Below, one piece after another: positions 52,091-60,246 of a stretch of DNA of 64,000 bases. Position numbers and translations under genes: made by a program. A model generated the notes under the pieces. The model was not told the DNA's origin. It did not search any database and was given only the letters and a program-made list of their open reading frames with translations. Source of the DNA: Nisaea acidiphila (lineage in GTDB: Bacteria > Pseudomonadota > Alphaproteobacteria > Thalassobaculales > Thalassobaculaceae); assembly GCF_024662015.1 (NCBI RefSeq), contig NZ_CP102480.1, positions 744,001 through 808,000 on the forward strand, written 5' to 3'. The stretch's first letter is position 1. Every line of letters starts with the position of its first letter.

Positions 52091-52177
52091 TGGTGCCCCC
52101 GGGGAGACTTGAACTCCCACTCCGTTACCGGAAACAGATTTTGAATCTGCCGCGTCTACCAATTCCGCCACAGGGGC
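52091..52177 (-). tRNA. tRNA-Leu (anticodon CAA)
   Basis: The reverse strand folds as a class II tRNA: 5' GCCCCTG pairs with the 3' acceptor, followed by discriminator A and an encoded CCA. The D-arm GGCGGAATTGGTAGACGC, a variable arm and the T-loop GTTCAAGTC are present. The anticodon stem GCAGA/TCTGT encloses TTCAAAA, giving anticodon CAA at 52141-52143 (reads UUG). Its 3' end faces the protease cluster. Confidence 0.95.
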
Positions 52178-52211
52178 CCCGCCTCGGCGAGGAGCGCGCA
52201 TCATAGCCAAA

Positions 52212-52240
52212 CCGCTTGGGCGGTCAATCGGCAAGCGGCG
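52212..52240. repeat. 29-bp direct repeat, left copy
   Basis: These 29 bp recur at 55785-55813 with one mismatch (position 8). Each copy contains an internal inverted repeat CCGCTTG...CAAGCGG around a loop. A GCGCGCAT octamer lies nearby on the left of both copies (52194-52201 and 55752-55759). The copy is just upstream of tRNA-Leu and before the zur gene. Confidence 0.9.
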
Positions 52241-52314
52241 GTGCTACACGCCGTTTCCGGCACCCGATACTTTGGAACGTGGAAGTCCTTTATTGGCATC
52301 GTGCATATTGCAAA

Positions 52315-52334
52315 TGTTATGTTATAACATTACA
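52315..52334. promoter_or_regulatory. Zur box
   Basis: TGTTATGTTATAACATTACA is a 20-bp palindrome with a single mismatched pair and a perfect ATGTTATAACAT core, matching the known Zur operator consensus in alphaproteobacteria. It lies 51 bp before the zur ATG, so zinc-loaded Zur should repress its own operon including znuCB(A). Confidence 0.85.
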
Positions 52335-52385
52335 TTCTTGCTTCATCGAACCGACCCTGGACCCGCAAACCACTCCCGGTGCCCT

Positions 52386-52811
52386 ATGAGTCTCGCCAAT
52401 CACACTCCCAAGAAACGCGACACCAACGATATCCTGACCCTGCGCGTTCTCAACCGAGCGAATGGCCCGCTCACCGCCTATCAAATTCTGGATCGGCTCC
52501 GGAGCGACGGCGTATCCGGACCGACGACCGTTTATCGCGCGCTTGACCGGCTCATCGCGCGCGGCGTCGTGCACCGGATCGAGTCCCTCAACGCCTATAT
52601 CCTTTGTACTTGCCCCACACATTCCAGCCCCAGCGTTTTCGCCATCTGCGAGCAATGCGGCGCGGTCTCCGAATATTCGGACCCCACCGTGGAAAAGCGA
52701 CTGCGAGAAATCGCCGGCGATGTCGGTTTCGACATTCGGGCCGGAAGCGTCGAACTCAAAGGCAGCTGCATAGACTGTAACGAAGGCGCGAGACGAAAGG
52801 TCCTGCAGTGA
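52386..52811 (+). CDS. zur: Fur-family zinc uptake regulator
   Basis: A 141-residue regulator. The N-terminal winged helix (NDILTLRVLNRANGPLTAYQILDRLRSDGVSGPTTVYRALDRLIARGVVHRIESL) precedes the zinc-binding dimerisation domain with two Cys-x2-Cys pairs: FAICEQCGAV and KGSCIDCNEG. Zur represses zinc uptake genes when zinc is plentiful. The ATG at 52386 (MSLANHTPKKRD) fits family length. A Zur box lies upstream, and znuC, znuB and znuA follow on the same strand. Its TGA overlaps the GTG of the small membrane protein gene by four bases. Confidence 0.93.
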   Translation: MSLANHTPKKRDTNDILTLRVLNRANGPLTAYQILDRLRSDGVSGPTTVYRALDRLIARGVVHRIESLNAYILCTCPTHSSPSVFAICEQCGAVSEYSDPTVEKRLREIAGDVGFDIRAGSVELKGSCIDCNEGARRKVLQ

Positions 52812-53104
52812 CCGAAGCCCCTGTTCCCGCAATCCCGTTTACCGACTTACCCGGCAAAGACAATTCGACCCGGCGGCCACGGATCTTGCGCGCGCTGGGA
52901 CAGCGATCTCGACGCTCCACAAAGCGAAACCGCCCGATGACCGTGCTCAGCCCCTCATTCTTCCGTCGCAGCAGACAGCGTCTCAAAGCGCGGTCCGAGC
53001 ACTCGATCGCGAGCGCGCTGACATTCGGCGCCCTTACCCGCCTCAGCATCGCCGGCCTTCTCGCATTGCTCCTGTGGTCCGGCGTCATCTGGGCACTGCG
53101 ATAA
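52808..53104 (+). CDS. Small single-pass membrane protein between zur and znuC
   Basis: A 98-residue protein I do not recognise. It starts with GTG at 52808, overlapping the zur stop; a downstream in-frame ATG at 52937 would give 55 residues. The N-terminal half is very basic (RRPRILRALGQRSRRSTKRNR), and residues 76-97 form one membrane helix (TRLSIAGLLALLLWSGVIWA). It lies 4 bp before znuC, so it is co-transcribed with the zinc-uptake genes. A role in Zn transport is inferred from position only. Confidence 0.6.
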   Translation: MTEAPVPAIPFTDLPGKDNSTRRPRILRALGQRSRRSTKRNRPMTVLSPSFFRRSRQRLKARSEHSIASALTFGALTRLSIAGLLALLLWSGVIWALR

Positions 53105-53108
53105 ATCC

Positions 53109-53855
53109 ATGGGACCGTCGCTCACATTCGAAAACCTAACGCTCGGCTACGACCGGCACCCGGCCGTCCATCATTTGAACGCGACCATCGATGCCGGTTC
53201 GCTAACCGCCGTGACCGGCCCCAACGGAGCCGGGAAATCGACTCTTCTGAAAGGCATCGCACGAAGCCTCGCCCCGTACGAAGGCAAGATCTCGGTATGC
53301 GGGCAGGGACACAACCGGATCGCCTATCTTCCTCAACAGTCCGACATCGACCGGAGCTTTCCCGTCACCGTCTGGGATATGGTCGCAATGGGCTTGTGGC
53401 GCCGGGTCGGTGCGTTTCGCCGGCTGAAGAACATGGACAAACACCGTGTCGAGGGGGCCTTGAACGCGGTCGGCCTCGCCGGTTTCGAAAAACGATCCAT
53501 CGGCTCGCTCTCCGGCGGCCAAATGCAGCGGACACTCTTTGCGCGGCTCCTCCTGCAGGACGCCTCACTGATCCTGCTGGACGAGCCATTTGCGGCCATC
53601 GACGAAAAGACTGCAGCCGACCTGCTGCGCCTGATCGCGCGTTGGCACGGGGAAAAGCGTACGATTATCGCGGTCTTGCATGATTTCGATCAGGTTCGCG
53701 AACATTTTCCGCAAACCATCCTGCTCTCGCGCGAACTCGTCGCAAACGGCCCATCGGCAGACGTTTTGACCGAGCGAAATCTGACGCGAGCGCGCCAACT
53801 CTGCGAGGCCTTTGACGAGCATGCCGGGATTTGCACGCGGGGTAGAGCCGCATGA
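53109..53855 (+). CDS. znuC: Zinc ABC transporter ATP-binding protein
   Basis: A 248-residue ABC ATPase. Walker A is GPNGAGKST near residue 37, the ABC signature SLSGGQMQRTLFARLL, Walker B SLILLDEPF and the switch His in VLHDFDQV. Sequence and position between zur and znuB identify it as the ATPase of the high-affinity zinc importer. It begins with ATG at 53109 and overlaps znuB by four bases. Confidence 0.93.
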   Translation: MGPSLTFENLTLGYDRHPAVHHLNATIDAGSLTAVTGPNGAGKSTLLKGIARSLAPYEGKISVCGQGHNRIAYLPQQSDIDRSFPVTVWDMVAMGLWRRVGAFRRLKNMDKHRVEGALNAVGLAGFEKRSIGSLSGGQMQRTLFARLLLQDASLILLDEPFAAIDEKTAADLLRLIARWHGEKRTIIAVLHDFDQVREHFPQTILLSRELVANGPSADVLTERNLTRARQLCEAFDEHAGICTRGRAA

Positions 53856-54721
53856 TCTACGATCATCTGCTTTCACCCTTCGTCGAATTCGGCTTCATGC
53901 GGCGGGCTCTGATCGGATGCCTGGCGCTGTCGCTCGGTGCCACTCCTGTCGGCGTTTTCCTGACGCTGCGCAGGATGAGTCTGACCGGCGATGCCATGGC
54001 GCACGCTATCCTGCCGGGCGCCGCGATCGGCTACCTGATCGCCGGCCTTTCTCTCGGCGCCATGACCATTGGTGGAATCATCGCCGGATTGAGCGTTGCC
54101 ATTATGGCCGGGATCGTGGCTCGCACGACGATCGCACGCGAAGATGCGAGCCTCGCCGCCTTCTACCTGATCTCGTTGGCACTCGGCGTGCTGATCGTCT
54201 CGACGCGCGGCAGTAACATCGACTTACTCCACGTGCTCTTCGGCACAGTCCTGGCACTGGATGACGAAGCGATTTTCCTGACGGCGGGGATTTCGACCTT
54301 CACCCTCTTCGCCCTCGCCCTTTTCTATCGCCCGTTGCTGATGGAATGCGTCGATCCAGGCTTTCTGCGCTTGGTAAGCCCGCTCAGCCCCCTCGCTCAC
54401 TATGGCTTTCTCGTGCTCGCCGTCCTTAATCTGGTCGGCGGTTTTCATGCGCTCGGCACGCTGATGTCCGTCGGGATCATGATCCTGCCCGCGGCCGCGG
54501 CACGCTTCTGGGCGCGCGAAGTGGCGGGTCTGCTGCTCGTCGGCGGATTGGCGGCCTTCTTCAGCGGCGCCGCCGGGCTGCTGCTCTCCTATCACTTCAG
54601 CCTCCCCTCGGGTCCGGCCATCATTCTGACAGCCGGGCTCTTCTACGTGCTCTCGCTCGGCCTGGGCACCTACAGCACTGCAATGACCAAACTCCGAGGT
54701 CATTCCCATCTCGAAGCCTGA
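53852..54721 (+). CDS. znuB: Zinc ABC transporter permease
   Basis: A 289-residue inner-membrane permease of the ABC-3 family with about eight hydrophobic segments. RRALIGCLALSLGATPVGVFLTLRRMSLTGDAMAHAILPGAAIGYLIAG is the family opening, and HALGTLMSVGIMILPAAAARFWA is the conserved cytoplasmic coupling region. Start overlaps znuC (ATGA). It pairs with ZnuC and ZnuA for zinc import. Confidence 0.93.
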   Translation: MIYDHLLSPFVEFGFMRRALIGCLALSLGATPVGVFLTLRRMSLTGDAMAHAILPGAAIGYLIAGLSLGAMTIGGIIAGLSVAIMAGIVARTTIAREDASLAAFYLISLALGVLIVSTRGSNIDLLHVLFGTVLALDDEAIFLTAGISTFTLFALALFYRPLLMECVDPGFLRLVSPLSPLAHYGFLVLAVLNLVGGFHALGTLMSVGIMILPAAAARFWAREVAGLLLVGGLAAFFSGAAGLLLSYHFSLPSGPAIILTAGLFYVLSLGLGTYSTAMTKLRGHSHLEA

Positions 54722-54747
54722 CTCACATCTAAAAGGAACCAGATCCC

Positions 54748-55716
54748 GTGTTTAACAGACGTACGATCCTCTTCACCTCGCTGGTCGCGGCCGGCGTCGC
54801 CCTTGCTCCGATGGTCAAGGCGGCAGAGCAGCCGAAAAAAGTCGTCGCGTCCTTCAGCATCCTCGGCGATATCGTGAAAAATATCGGAGGAGACCGGATC
54901 GAGCTCACCACCCTGGTGGGCCCGAACGGCGACGCACACGTCTACCAGCCGACCCCGAAAGATGCCCGTTCCGTCTCCGATGCCGATCTCGTCGTCGTAA
55001 ACGGGCTCGGCTTCGAAGGCTGGCTGAACCGGCTCGTGGAGGCAGCCGAATATCAGGGTCCAATCGCGGTCGCGACGGCCGGACTCACCGCACTCAAGAG
55101 TACGGAAGAGCATGACGAGGCCGCGGCTTCCGACGACGGACAGAAAGAGAAACATGCGTCGGATAGAGAGGACGCGCACCACGGAGATCTCGATCCCCAC
55201 GCATGGCAGAGCATCGCCAACGCACGCGTCTATGTCCGCAACGTGTTGAAAGCTCTTACCGAAATGGACCCGCACGGGGCCGCAGTCTATGACAGCAATG
55301 CCAAATCCTTTCTCGCCGAACTGGACACGGTCGATACCGGGATCCGCAACGCCGTCGCCTCTCTTCCGGCAGAGCGTCGCAAGGTCGTGACATCGCACGA
55401 TGCCTTTGGTTATTTCGCACATGAATACGGGATCAGGTTTCTCGCCCCTGTCGGCATGAGTACCGAGTCGGAGGCCTCGGCCGGGGACGTCGCCGCACTG
55501 ATCCGCCAGATCAAGGAAGAGCAGATCCCTGCCGTTTTCGTGGAGAATATTGCCGATGGCCGCCTGCTGGATCAGATCGCGAGAGAGACCGGGGCAATTA
55601 TCGGCGGAACCCTGTTCTCCGACGCACTCTCCGGACCGGACGGTCCCGCCGGAACCTATGTCAAAATGATGCGGCACAATTCCCGCACATTGGCAGCGGC
55701 GCTTTCCACGTCCTGA
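54748..55716 (+). CDS. znuA: Zinc ABC transporter substrate-binding protein
   Basis: A 322-residue periplasmic binding protein of cluster A-I. A signal peptide runs from residue 1 (FNRRTILFTSLVAAGVALAPMVKAA, cut near residue 26). The metal ligands are His in GDAHVYQPTPKD, His in DPHAWQSI, His in VTSHDAFGYFAHEYG and the final Asp in ENIADGRLLDQ. A His- and acid-rich loop (about residues 115-150) before the second ligand is typical of zinc-specific members. GTG start at 54748, with AAGGA 11 bases before. Last gene of the zur operon. Confidence 0.94.
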   Translation: MFNRRTILFTSLVAAGVALAPMVKAAEQPKKVVASFSILGDIVKNIGGDRIELTTLVGPNGDAHVYQPTPKDARSVSDADLVVVNGLGFEGWLNRLVEAAEYQGPIAVATAGLTALKSTEEHDEAAASDDGQKEKHASDREDAHHGDLDPHAWQSIANARVYVRNVLKALTEMDPHGAAVYDSNAKSFLAELDTVDTGIRNAVASLPAERRKVVTSHDAFGYFAHEYGIRFLAPVGMSTESEASAGDVAALIRQIKEEQIPAVFVENIADGRLLDQIARETGAIIGGTLFSDALSGPDGPAGTYVKMMRHNSRTLAAALSTS

Positions 55717-55729
55717 ACTTGAAGACCGG

Positions 55730-55757
55730 GCGCGCCGGACAGGGAGGTCCGGCGCGC
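55730..55757. other. Strong GC-rich hairpin after znuA
   Basis: GCGCGCCGGAC (55730-55740) and GTCCGGCGCGC (55747-55757) pair perfectly around AGGGAG. The stem is 11 bp and very stable, but no T-run follows, so it may be a factor-dependent terminator or an mRNA-end stabiliser after znuA. Confidence 0.55.
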
Positions 55758-55784
55758 ATAGCGCGGCAGAGTACGCGCTGTAAG

Positions 55785-55813
55785 CCGCTTGAGCGGTCAA
55801 TCGGCAAGCGGCG
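55785..55813. repeat. 29-bp direct repeat, right copy
   Basis: Second copy of the repeat at 52212-52240 (28 of 29 identical), 79 bp before the yqaA-like gene. The two copies bracket the whole zur-znu locus, about 3.5 kb apart. Confidence 0.9.
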
Positions 55814-55891
55814 CCCTTGCGTGCAGCCGTCCGCGCCTGATACATCCGTGCCGGACAGCCCCGATCCGGCGGCGCGAAATAGCGGGACGAC

Positions 55892-56473
55892 ATGCTGCAA
55901 GCGACCTATGACCGCCTGATGCGGGCCGCCGCGCACCGGCGTGCGAATTACTGGCTGGCGCTGATATCCTTCATCGAAAGCTCGGTCTTCCCGATCCCGC
56001 CGGACACCATGCTGATCCCGATGGTGCTGGCCGACCGGAACAATGCCTGGAAGGCGGCCGGCATTTGCACCATCGCCTCGGTGCTGGGCGGACTCGCCGG
56101 CTATGCCATCGGTGCGCTGCTCTACGAGGCAGTCGGTCTGCCGCTGCTCGAGTTCTACGGCTATGCGGAGAAGTTTGCGTCCTTCACCGCGCAGTACAAC
56201 GAGTGGGGCGCCTGGATCGTGTTCGGCGCCGGCGTTACGCCCTTCCCCTACAAGGTCATCACCATCGCCAGCGGGGTTACCCATCTCGACCTGCTGATCT
56301 TCACCGTCGCCTCGGTCCTGGCGCGCGGGATCCGCTTCTACCTTGTCGCGGCGCTTTGCTGGCGTTTCGGGCCGGCGGTGCAGAAGACGATCGAGAAAAA
56401 TCTGGGGCTTTGGACCACCGCCGCCTTCCTGCTGCTGGTCGGCGGCTTCGCTCTGGTGAAGTATCTCGGCTGA
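55892..56473 (+). CDS. YqaA-like (DedA/VTT-superfamily) membrane protein
   Basis: A 193-residue inner-membrane protein with about five hydrophobic segments. SFIESSVFPIPPDTMLIPMVLADR near residue 27 is the E-x-x-x-P-x-P-x-D signature of the SNARE-associated/VTT superfamily, and GAGVTPFPYKVITIASGV the second conserved half. DedA/VTT proteins flip or scramble undecaprenyl phosphate or phospholipids. ATG at 55892 follows GCGGGACG. It converges on mnmA with a 6 bp gap. Confidence 0.87.
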   Translation: MLQATYDRLMRAAAHRRANYWLALISFIESSVFPIPPDTMLIPMVLADRNNAWKAAGICTIASVLGGLAGYAIGALLYEAVGLPLLEFYGYAEKFASFTAQYNEWGAWIVFGAGVTPFPYKVITIASGVTHLDLLIFTVASVLARGIRFYLVAALCWRFGPAVQKTIEKNLGLWTTAAFLLLVGGFALVKYLG

Positions 56474-56479
56474 GCGCGA

Positions 56480-57655
56480 TTACGCTGCTTCGGCGCGCTC
56501 TTCCGTGCCGGTGATCCAGCCGCCGCCGAGCACCCGGGTGGACTCGCCCGGCACATAGAACACCGCCGCCTGGCCGCGGGCGATCCCGTGCTGGGGCGTG
56601 TCGAGCAGCACTCGCCCGCGTCCGTCCGCATCGGTGTAGAGCTTTGCCGAGGCCGGCGCGGAGGCCGAGCGGAGCTTGACCTCCACCGCGACGCCCTCAT
56701 CGCCGGGCAGGCCGTCGCCGAGCCAGTTCAGATCGCCGACATAGACGGTATCGCGGCCGAGCGCCGCGCGCGGCCCGACAATGACCCGTCGGTTCGCCGG
56801 ATCGAGCCGCACGACATAGAGCGCTTCGGTATCCGGATTGCCGCCCTCGTCCCGGCGCCCGCCGATGCCGAGGCCTTTCCGCTGGCCGACGGTGTAGTGG
56901 ATGATGCCCTCGTGCCGGCCGAGCACGCTGCCGTCGAGATGCACGATTTCACCCGGCTCCGCCGCGCCGGGGCGCAGCTTCTCGACCAGTTCGGCATAGC
57001 GGCCGTTCGGCACGAAGCAGATGTCCTGGCTGTCCGGCTTGTCTGCAATGGCGAGGCCGAAACGGCGGGCGTGTTCCCGGGTCTCCTCCTTCTCCATCCC
57101 GCCGAGCGGAAAACGGAGGAAGTCGAGCTGCTCGCGCGTGGTCGCGAAGAGGAAATAGCTCTGGTCCTTCTGCGGGTCGATCGCGCGATGCAGTTCGGCA
57201 CCGGCGGCTCCCTCTTCCCGGCGCACGTAATGACCGGTACAGAGCACGTCCGCCTCGAGTTCCTTCGCAGTCGCCAGCAGGTCGCGGAACTTGACCGTCT
57301 GATTGCAGCGCACGCAGGGGATCGGGGTTTCGCCGCGCAGATAGCTGTCGGCGAAATCGTCGATCACCTCCTGCCGGAAGCGGCTCTCGTAATCGAGCAC
57401 GTAATGGGGGAAACCGAGTTTGTCCGCCACGTTCCGGGCGTCATGAATATCAAGACCGGCGCAGCAGGCGCCTTTCTTGGCGAGCGCCGCGCCGTGATCG
57501 TAGAGCTGCAGCGTGATGCCGACGACGTCATAGCCCTGCTCGGCCATCAGGGCTGCGGTCACGGAACTGTCGACGCCGCCGGACATGGCGACGACGACCC
57601 GCGTGTCCTTCGGGGCCTTGGCAATACCGAGCGAGTTCAGCTTTCTGACGGTCAT
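56480..57655 (-). CDS. mnmA: tRNA-specific 2-thiouridylase
   Basis: A 391-residue enzyme that thiolates U34 of tRNA Glu, Gln and Lys with ATP and persulphide sulphur. [18 protein letters not shown] is the PP-loop; [13 protein letters not shown] holds the catalytic Cys, and DICFVPNG the second catalytic Cys. [17 protein letters not shown] is the central domain signature. Length fits MnmA. The ATG at 57655 ([10 protein letters not shown]) is chosen. It is convergent with the yqaA-like gene. Confidence 0.95.
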   Translation of the reverse strand: MTVRKLNSLGIAKAPKDTRVVVAMSGGVDSSVTAALMAEQGYDVVGITLQLYDHGAALAKKGACCAGLDIHDARNVADKLGFPHYVLDYESRFRQEVIDDFADSYLRGETPIPCVRCNQTVKFRDLLATAKELEADVLCTGHYVRREEGAAGAELHRAIDPQKDQSYFLFATTREQLDFLRFPLGGMEKEETREHARRFGLAIADKPDSQDICFVPNGRYAELVEKLRPGAAEPGEIVHLDGSVLGRHEGIIHYTVGQRKGLGIGGRRDEGGNPDTEALYVVRLDPANRRVIVGPRAALGRDTVYVGDLNWLGDGLPGDEGVAVEVKLRSASAPASAKLYTDADGRGRVLLDTPQHGIARGQAAVFYVPGESTRVLGGGWITGTEERAEAA

Positions 57656-57765
57656 AATGCGCGCAATATAGGAAGAACGGCGGATCAGGCAAGAGAGCAC
57701 GGTGCATGTCTCCCCCGCGCAGGAAGCGGCAACCTCGTCAGTCCGAAGCGGATATGTCCGTCTGC

Positions 57766-59097
57766 TCAGGTGCCCTTGATGTCGCTCAGGAAGGCCTGGA
57801 CCTTGCCGAAAAGCATTCGCGCCCGTTCGTCCAAGGTCTCCGAAGCGGCGGCCATCCGGTCCGCCACATCGAGGGTATCCGACGATGACTTGCCGAGGCT
57901 CGCCGCGACGCTATTGACCTCGTGTGCGCTGTCCGTCGCCTGACGGGTATTCGCCGCGACGAGCCTTGTTTGCTCATCCTGCTCGTCCATCGTTTCGGTG
58001 ACTTCGCGGCTGTTCTGTTCCATCTGGTCGATGGTGTCGCTCAACTCGCGGATAATACCGACAATGTTCCGGGTGTTGTCCTGGTTCTCGAGAATGTGGG
58101 TCTCGATCTCACCCGTCGCGCTCGAGGTCTGGTTCGCCAGGTTTTTGACCTCACTGGCCACAACGGCGAACCCTTTGCCCGCTTCCCCGGCACGCGCGGC
58201 CTCGATCGTCGCGTTCAGCGCCAACAAGTTGGTCTGCTCCGCGATGTCGCGGATCAGACCGACCACTTCGCCGATTTTCTGGGAATTGTGTTCCAGCGTG
58301 GCGATCGCCTCGTCGGCGCTCCGCGCTTTCTCGACCGCCTGAACGGCGATCCGGCCTGAGGTCTGCACGCTCTCAGTAACCTTCTGGATCGACCGGGAGA
58401 GCTCCTCCGCAGCCTGACTGACCATTTCGACGCTCTGGGTCGCGATCCCGGCGGAAGCTTCGAGCTGCCCGGACTGGCTCCGATTGGTTCCAGCCACCTG
58501 ATCCAGGTTCTTCGCCGTTTGCTGCAAATCGGCGACCGACGCGGTCAGATCGTCCATGAAGGCCTTGATCACCGCTTCAAACTCGTCCGTCAGTTTGGAA
58601 ACCCGGTGGAACTTCTCAATCTCCTCTTTCTGCAGCCGTTCCTTTTCGGCCCGGGCCTCGCTCTCGCGGCTGATATTCTCCTTGAAGACCAGCATGGCGC
58701 GCGCAAGCTCGCCGATCTCGTCCTTGCGGCCGGTATGCTGGACCTCGACGTTGGTCCCGCCACCGGCCAGGACCGATGTCGTCGCCGTAAGCGAGGTCAG
58801 CGGGTTTGTGATTCGGAAAAAATAAACCCAGACCGTCACCGCCACACCAAACACCATGAGCGGCGGCACCCCCCAGAAGGCCAGGCCGATAATGTCGCGC
58901 AACGCGGAGATTTCCTCGCCGAGACGCGTCACGTTTTCGGGGTTCGTTTCCAGGCTAGACCAGGTTTCCTGAAGCGCACCGATTTCGGCATGTAATGCCG
59001 TGACAGCCGCCACAAGGAGCACGCCGAACGTCACCAAGCCGAAAATGACCAGCCAGGCGATATGCTTGATCCGGATTTCCACGATGAGACCCGCCAT
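57766..59097 (-). CDS. Membrane methyl-accepting chemotaxis protein
   Basis: A 443-residue transmembrane chemoreceptor. TM1 is about residues 12-33, TM2 about 76-97, with only about 42 periplasmic residues between them, too short for a usual ligand domain. A HAMP segment follows ([20 protein letters not shown]). The signalling tip is [41 protein letters not shown] near residue 285. It may sense membrane state or bind a partner rather than a soluble ligand. The start is ATG at 59097, preceded by AT-rich DNA (TTAATATATTGATATG), a likely promoter. Confidence 0.92.
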   Translation of the reverse strand: MAGLIVEIRIKHIAWLVIFGLVTFGVLLVAAVTALHAEIGALQETWSSLETNPENVTRLGEEISALRDIIGLAFWGVPPLMVFGVAVTVWVYFFRITNPLTSLTATTSVLAGGGTNVEVQHTGRKDEIGELARAMLVFKENISRESEARAEKERLQKEEIEKFHRVSKLTDEFEAVIKAFMDDLTASVADLQQTAKNLDQVAGTNRSQSGQLEASAGIATQSVEMVSQAAEELSRSIQKVTESVQTSGRIAVQAVEKARSADEAIATLEHNSQKIGEVVGLIRDIAEQTNLLALNATIEAARAGEAGKGFAVVASEVKNLANQTSSATGEIETHILENQDNTRNIVGIIRELSDTIDQMEQNSREVTETMDEQDEQTRLVAANTRQATDSAHEVNSVAASLGKSSSDTLDVADRMAAASETLDERARMLFGKVQAFLSDIKGT

Positions 59098-59206
59098 TAA
59101 TATATTGATATGAATTAGATTTTTAGAACGTCTACTCTACCTCCAAAGGAAGAGAGGCGCTATATCATTAATATTAGTGCGACTATTTTAGACAGCCCAT
59201 AGGATG

Positions 59207-59899
59207 TCAGCGAGCGACGGCGTCCAGCCCCATTTGCCAGAAATCGCGCTCAAGGATAGTTGCTGCCTCGAACGTCCTGGCCAGCTCTGCAAAGCGGGCT
59301 TCGCCGCCGCGCCGCGACGCCAGTTCTTCCAGATGCGCCGCGGCTCCCTTGGCGACATCCTGGTATTCTTCGCCGGCATACATCTCAATCCAGGCAAGAT
59401 AGGGATTGTCGTCCCGCTGCGTTGCCGGATCGGAGGCAAGGCGGGCCCCTATGACGCCGTAACCGACCACGCAGGGCGCGAGCGCGACATGCAGATCCAG
59501 CACGTCCCCGGCCATGCCGCGCTCCAGCACGAAGCGTGTATAGGCCATGCAGGCGGGATCTTCCGGCAAAGCCGCCATCTCCGGTTCGGTGAGACCCCAA
59601 CCGGCACAATATTCGACATGCAGCCCCATCTCGACATCGAGGATGCCGCTGATGACGGCTGACGCCGCCCGCATGTCCTCCAACCGGTCCGATTTGTAGA
59701 CCGCCAGCCCATAGGCCCGGGCGAAATGGATCAGGAAGAGGTAATCCTGCCCGAGATAATGCCTGAAGGCCGACTCGGGCAGCGTGCCGTCCGCCATGCC
59801 GGCAACGAACGCGTGGCCGGTATAGGCCTTCCAGGCCTCCGGGGCGGCGGCAATCAGACGGTCGAGATAACTCCCGGCCGGGACGAGGTCAGCGCTCAC
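59207..59899 (-). CDS. tenA: TenA-family thiaminase II / aminopyrimidine aminohydrolase
   Basis: A 230-residue all-helical enzyme of the TenA/THI-4 family, salvaging thiamine pyrimidine (HMP) from degraded thiamine. The catalytic Cys is in [13 protein letters not shown] near residue 138, and [20 protein letters not shown] is the N-terminal signature with the conserved Tyr/Asp region. The start is GTG at 59899, overlapping the ferredoxin stop (GTGA). No TPP riboswitch precedes it; being in an Fe-S operon is unusual. Confidence 0.88.
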   Translation of the reverse strand: MSADLVPAGSYLDRLIAAAPEAWKAYTGHAFVAGMADGTLPESAFRHYLGQDYLFLIHFARAYGLAVYKSDRLEDMRAASAVISGILDVEMGLHVEYCAGWGLTEPEMAALPEDPACMAYTRFVLERGMAGDVLDLHVALAPCVVGYGVIGARLASDPATQRDDNPYLAWIEMYAGEEYQDVAKGAAAHLEELASRRGGEARFAELARTFEAATILERDFWQMGLDAVAR

Positions 59900-60207
59900 G
59901 CCGTTCCGTCCGGCGGCAGGGTGACGACGAGACCGTCCAGCTCCTCCGTGATCCGGATCTGGCAGCCGAGACGGGAGGTGTCGGAAAGATTGAAGGCGAG
60001 ATCGAGCATGTCTTCCTCGTCATCGCTCGGCGCTGGAAGTTTTTCGTACCATTCCGCCGCGACATGGACATGACAGGTTGCGCAGGCGAGACAGCCCTCA
60101 CAGGCCCCTTCGATATCCACATCGTTCTCGCGCGCGATCTGCAGCAAGGTGTAACCGAGCGGCGCGTCAACCTCCTGCGGGGTGCCGTCGCGGCCGATGA
60201 ATGTCAT
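59896..60207 (-). CDS. 2Fe-2S ferredoxin (adrenodoxin/Isc type)
   Basis: A 103-residue ferredoxin. [16 protein letters not shown] gives Cys-x5-Cys-x2-Cys, and RLGCQIRI the fourth ligand, as in adrenodoxin and the ISC ferredoxin Fdx. It would pass electrons during Fe-S cluster assembly or to a P450/oxygenase. The ATG at 60207 (MTFIGRDG) is chosen. It lies 39 bp downstream of the cysteine desulfurase and overlaps tenA by four bases. Confidence 0.9.
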   Translation of the reverse strand: MTFIGRDGTPQEVDAPLGYTLLQIARENDVDIEGACEGCLACATCHVHVAAEWYEKLPAPSDDEEDMLDLAFNLSDTSRLGCQIRITEELDGLVVTLPPDGTA

Positions 60208-60246
60208 GCGGGGCAATGTTCTCTCCGTTCGTCCATCGTTTCTTTT

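Noticed and set aside
51259-52177. Active integrative element ending at tRNA-Leu
   Set aside because: No integrase, recombinase or tRNA 3' end duplication was found.
59899-60246. TPP riboswitch before tenA, or a B12 riboswitch before bluB
   Set aside because: Both genes start inside the upstream gene by overlap; no CTGAGA-type or B12-box structure was recognised.
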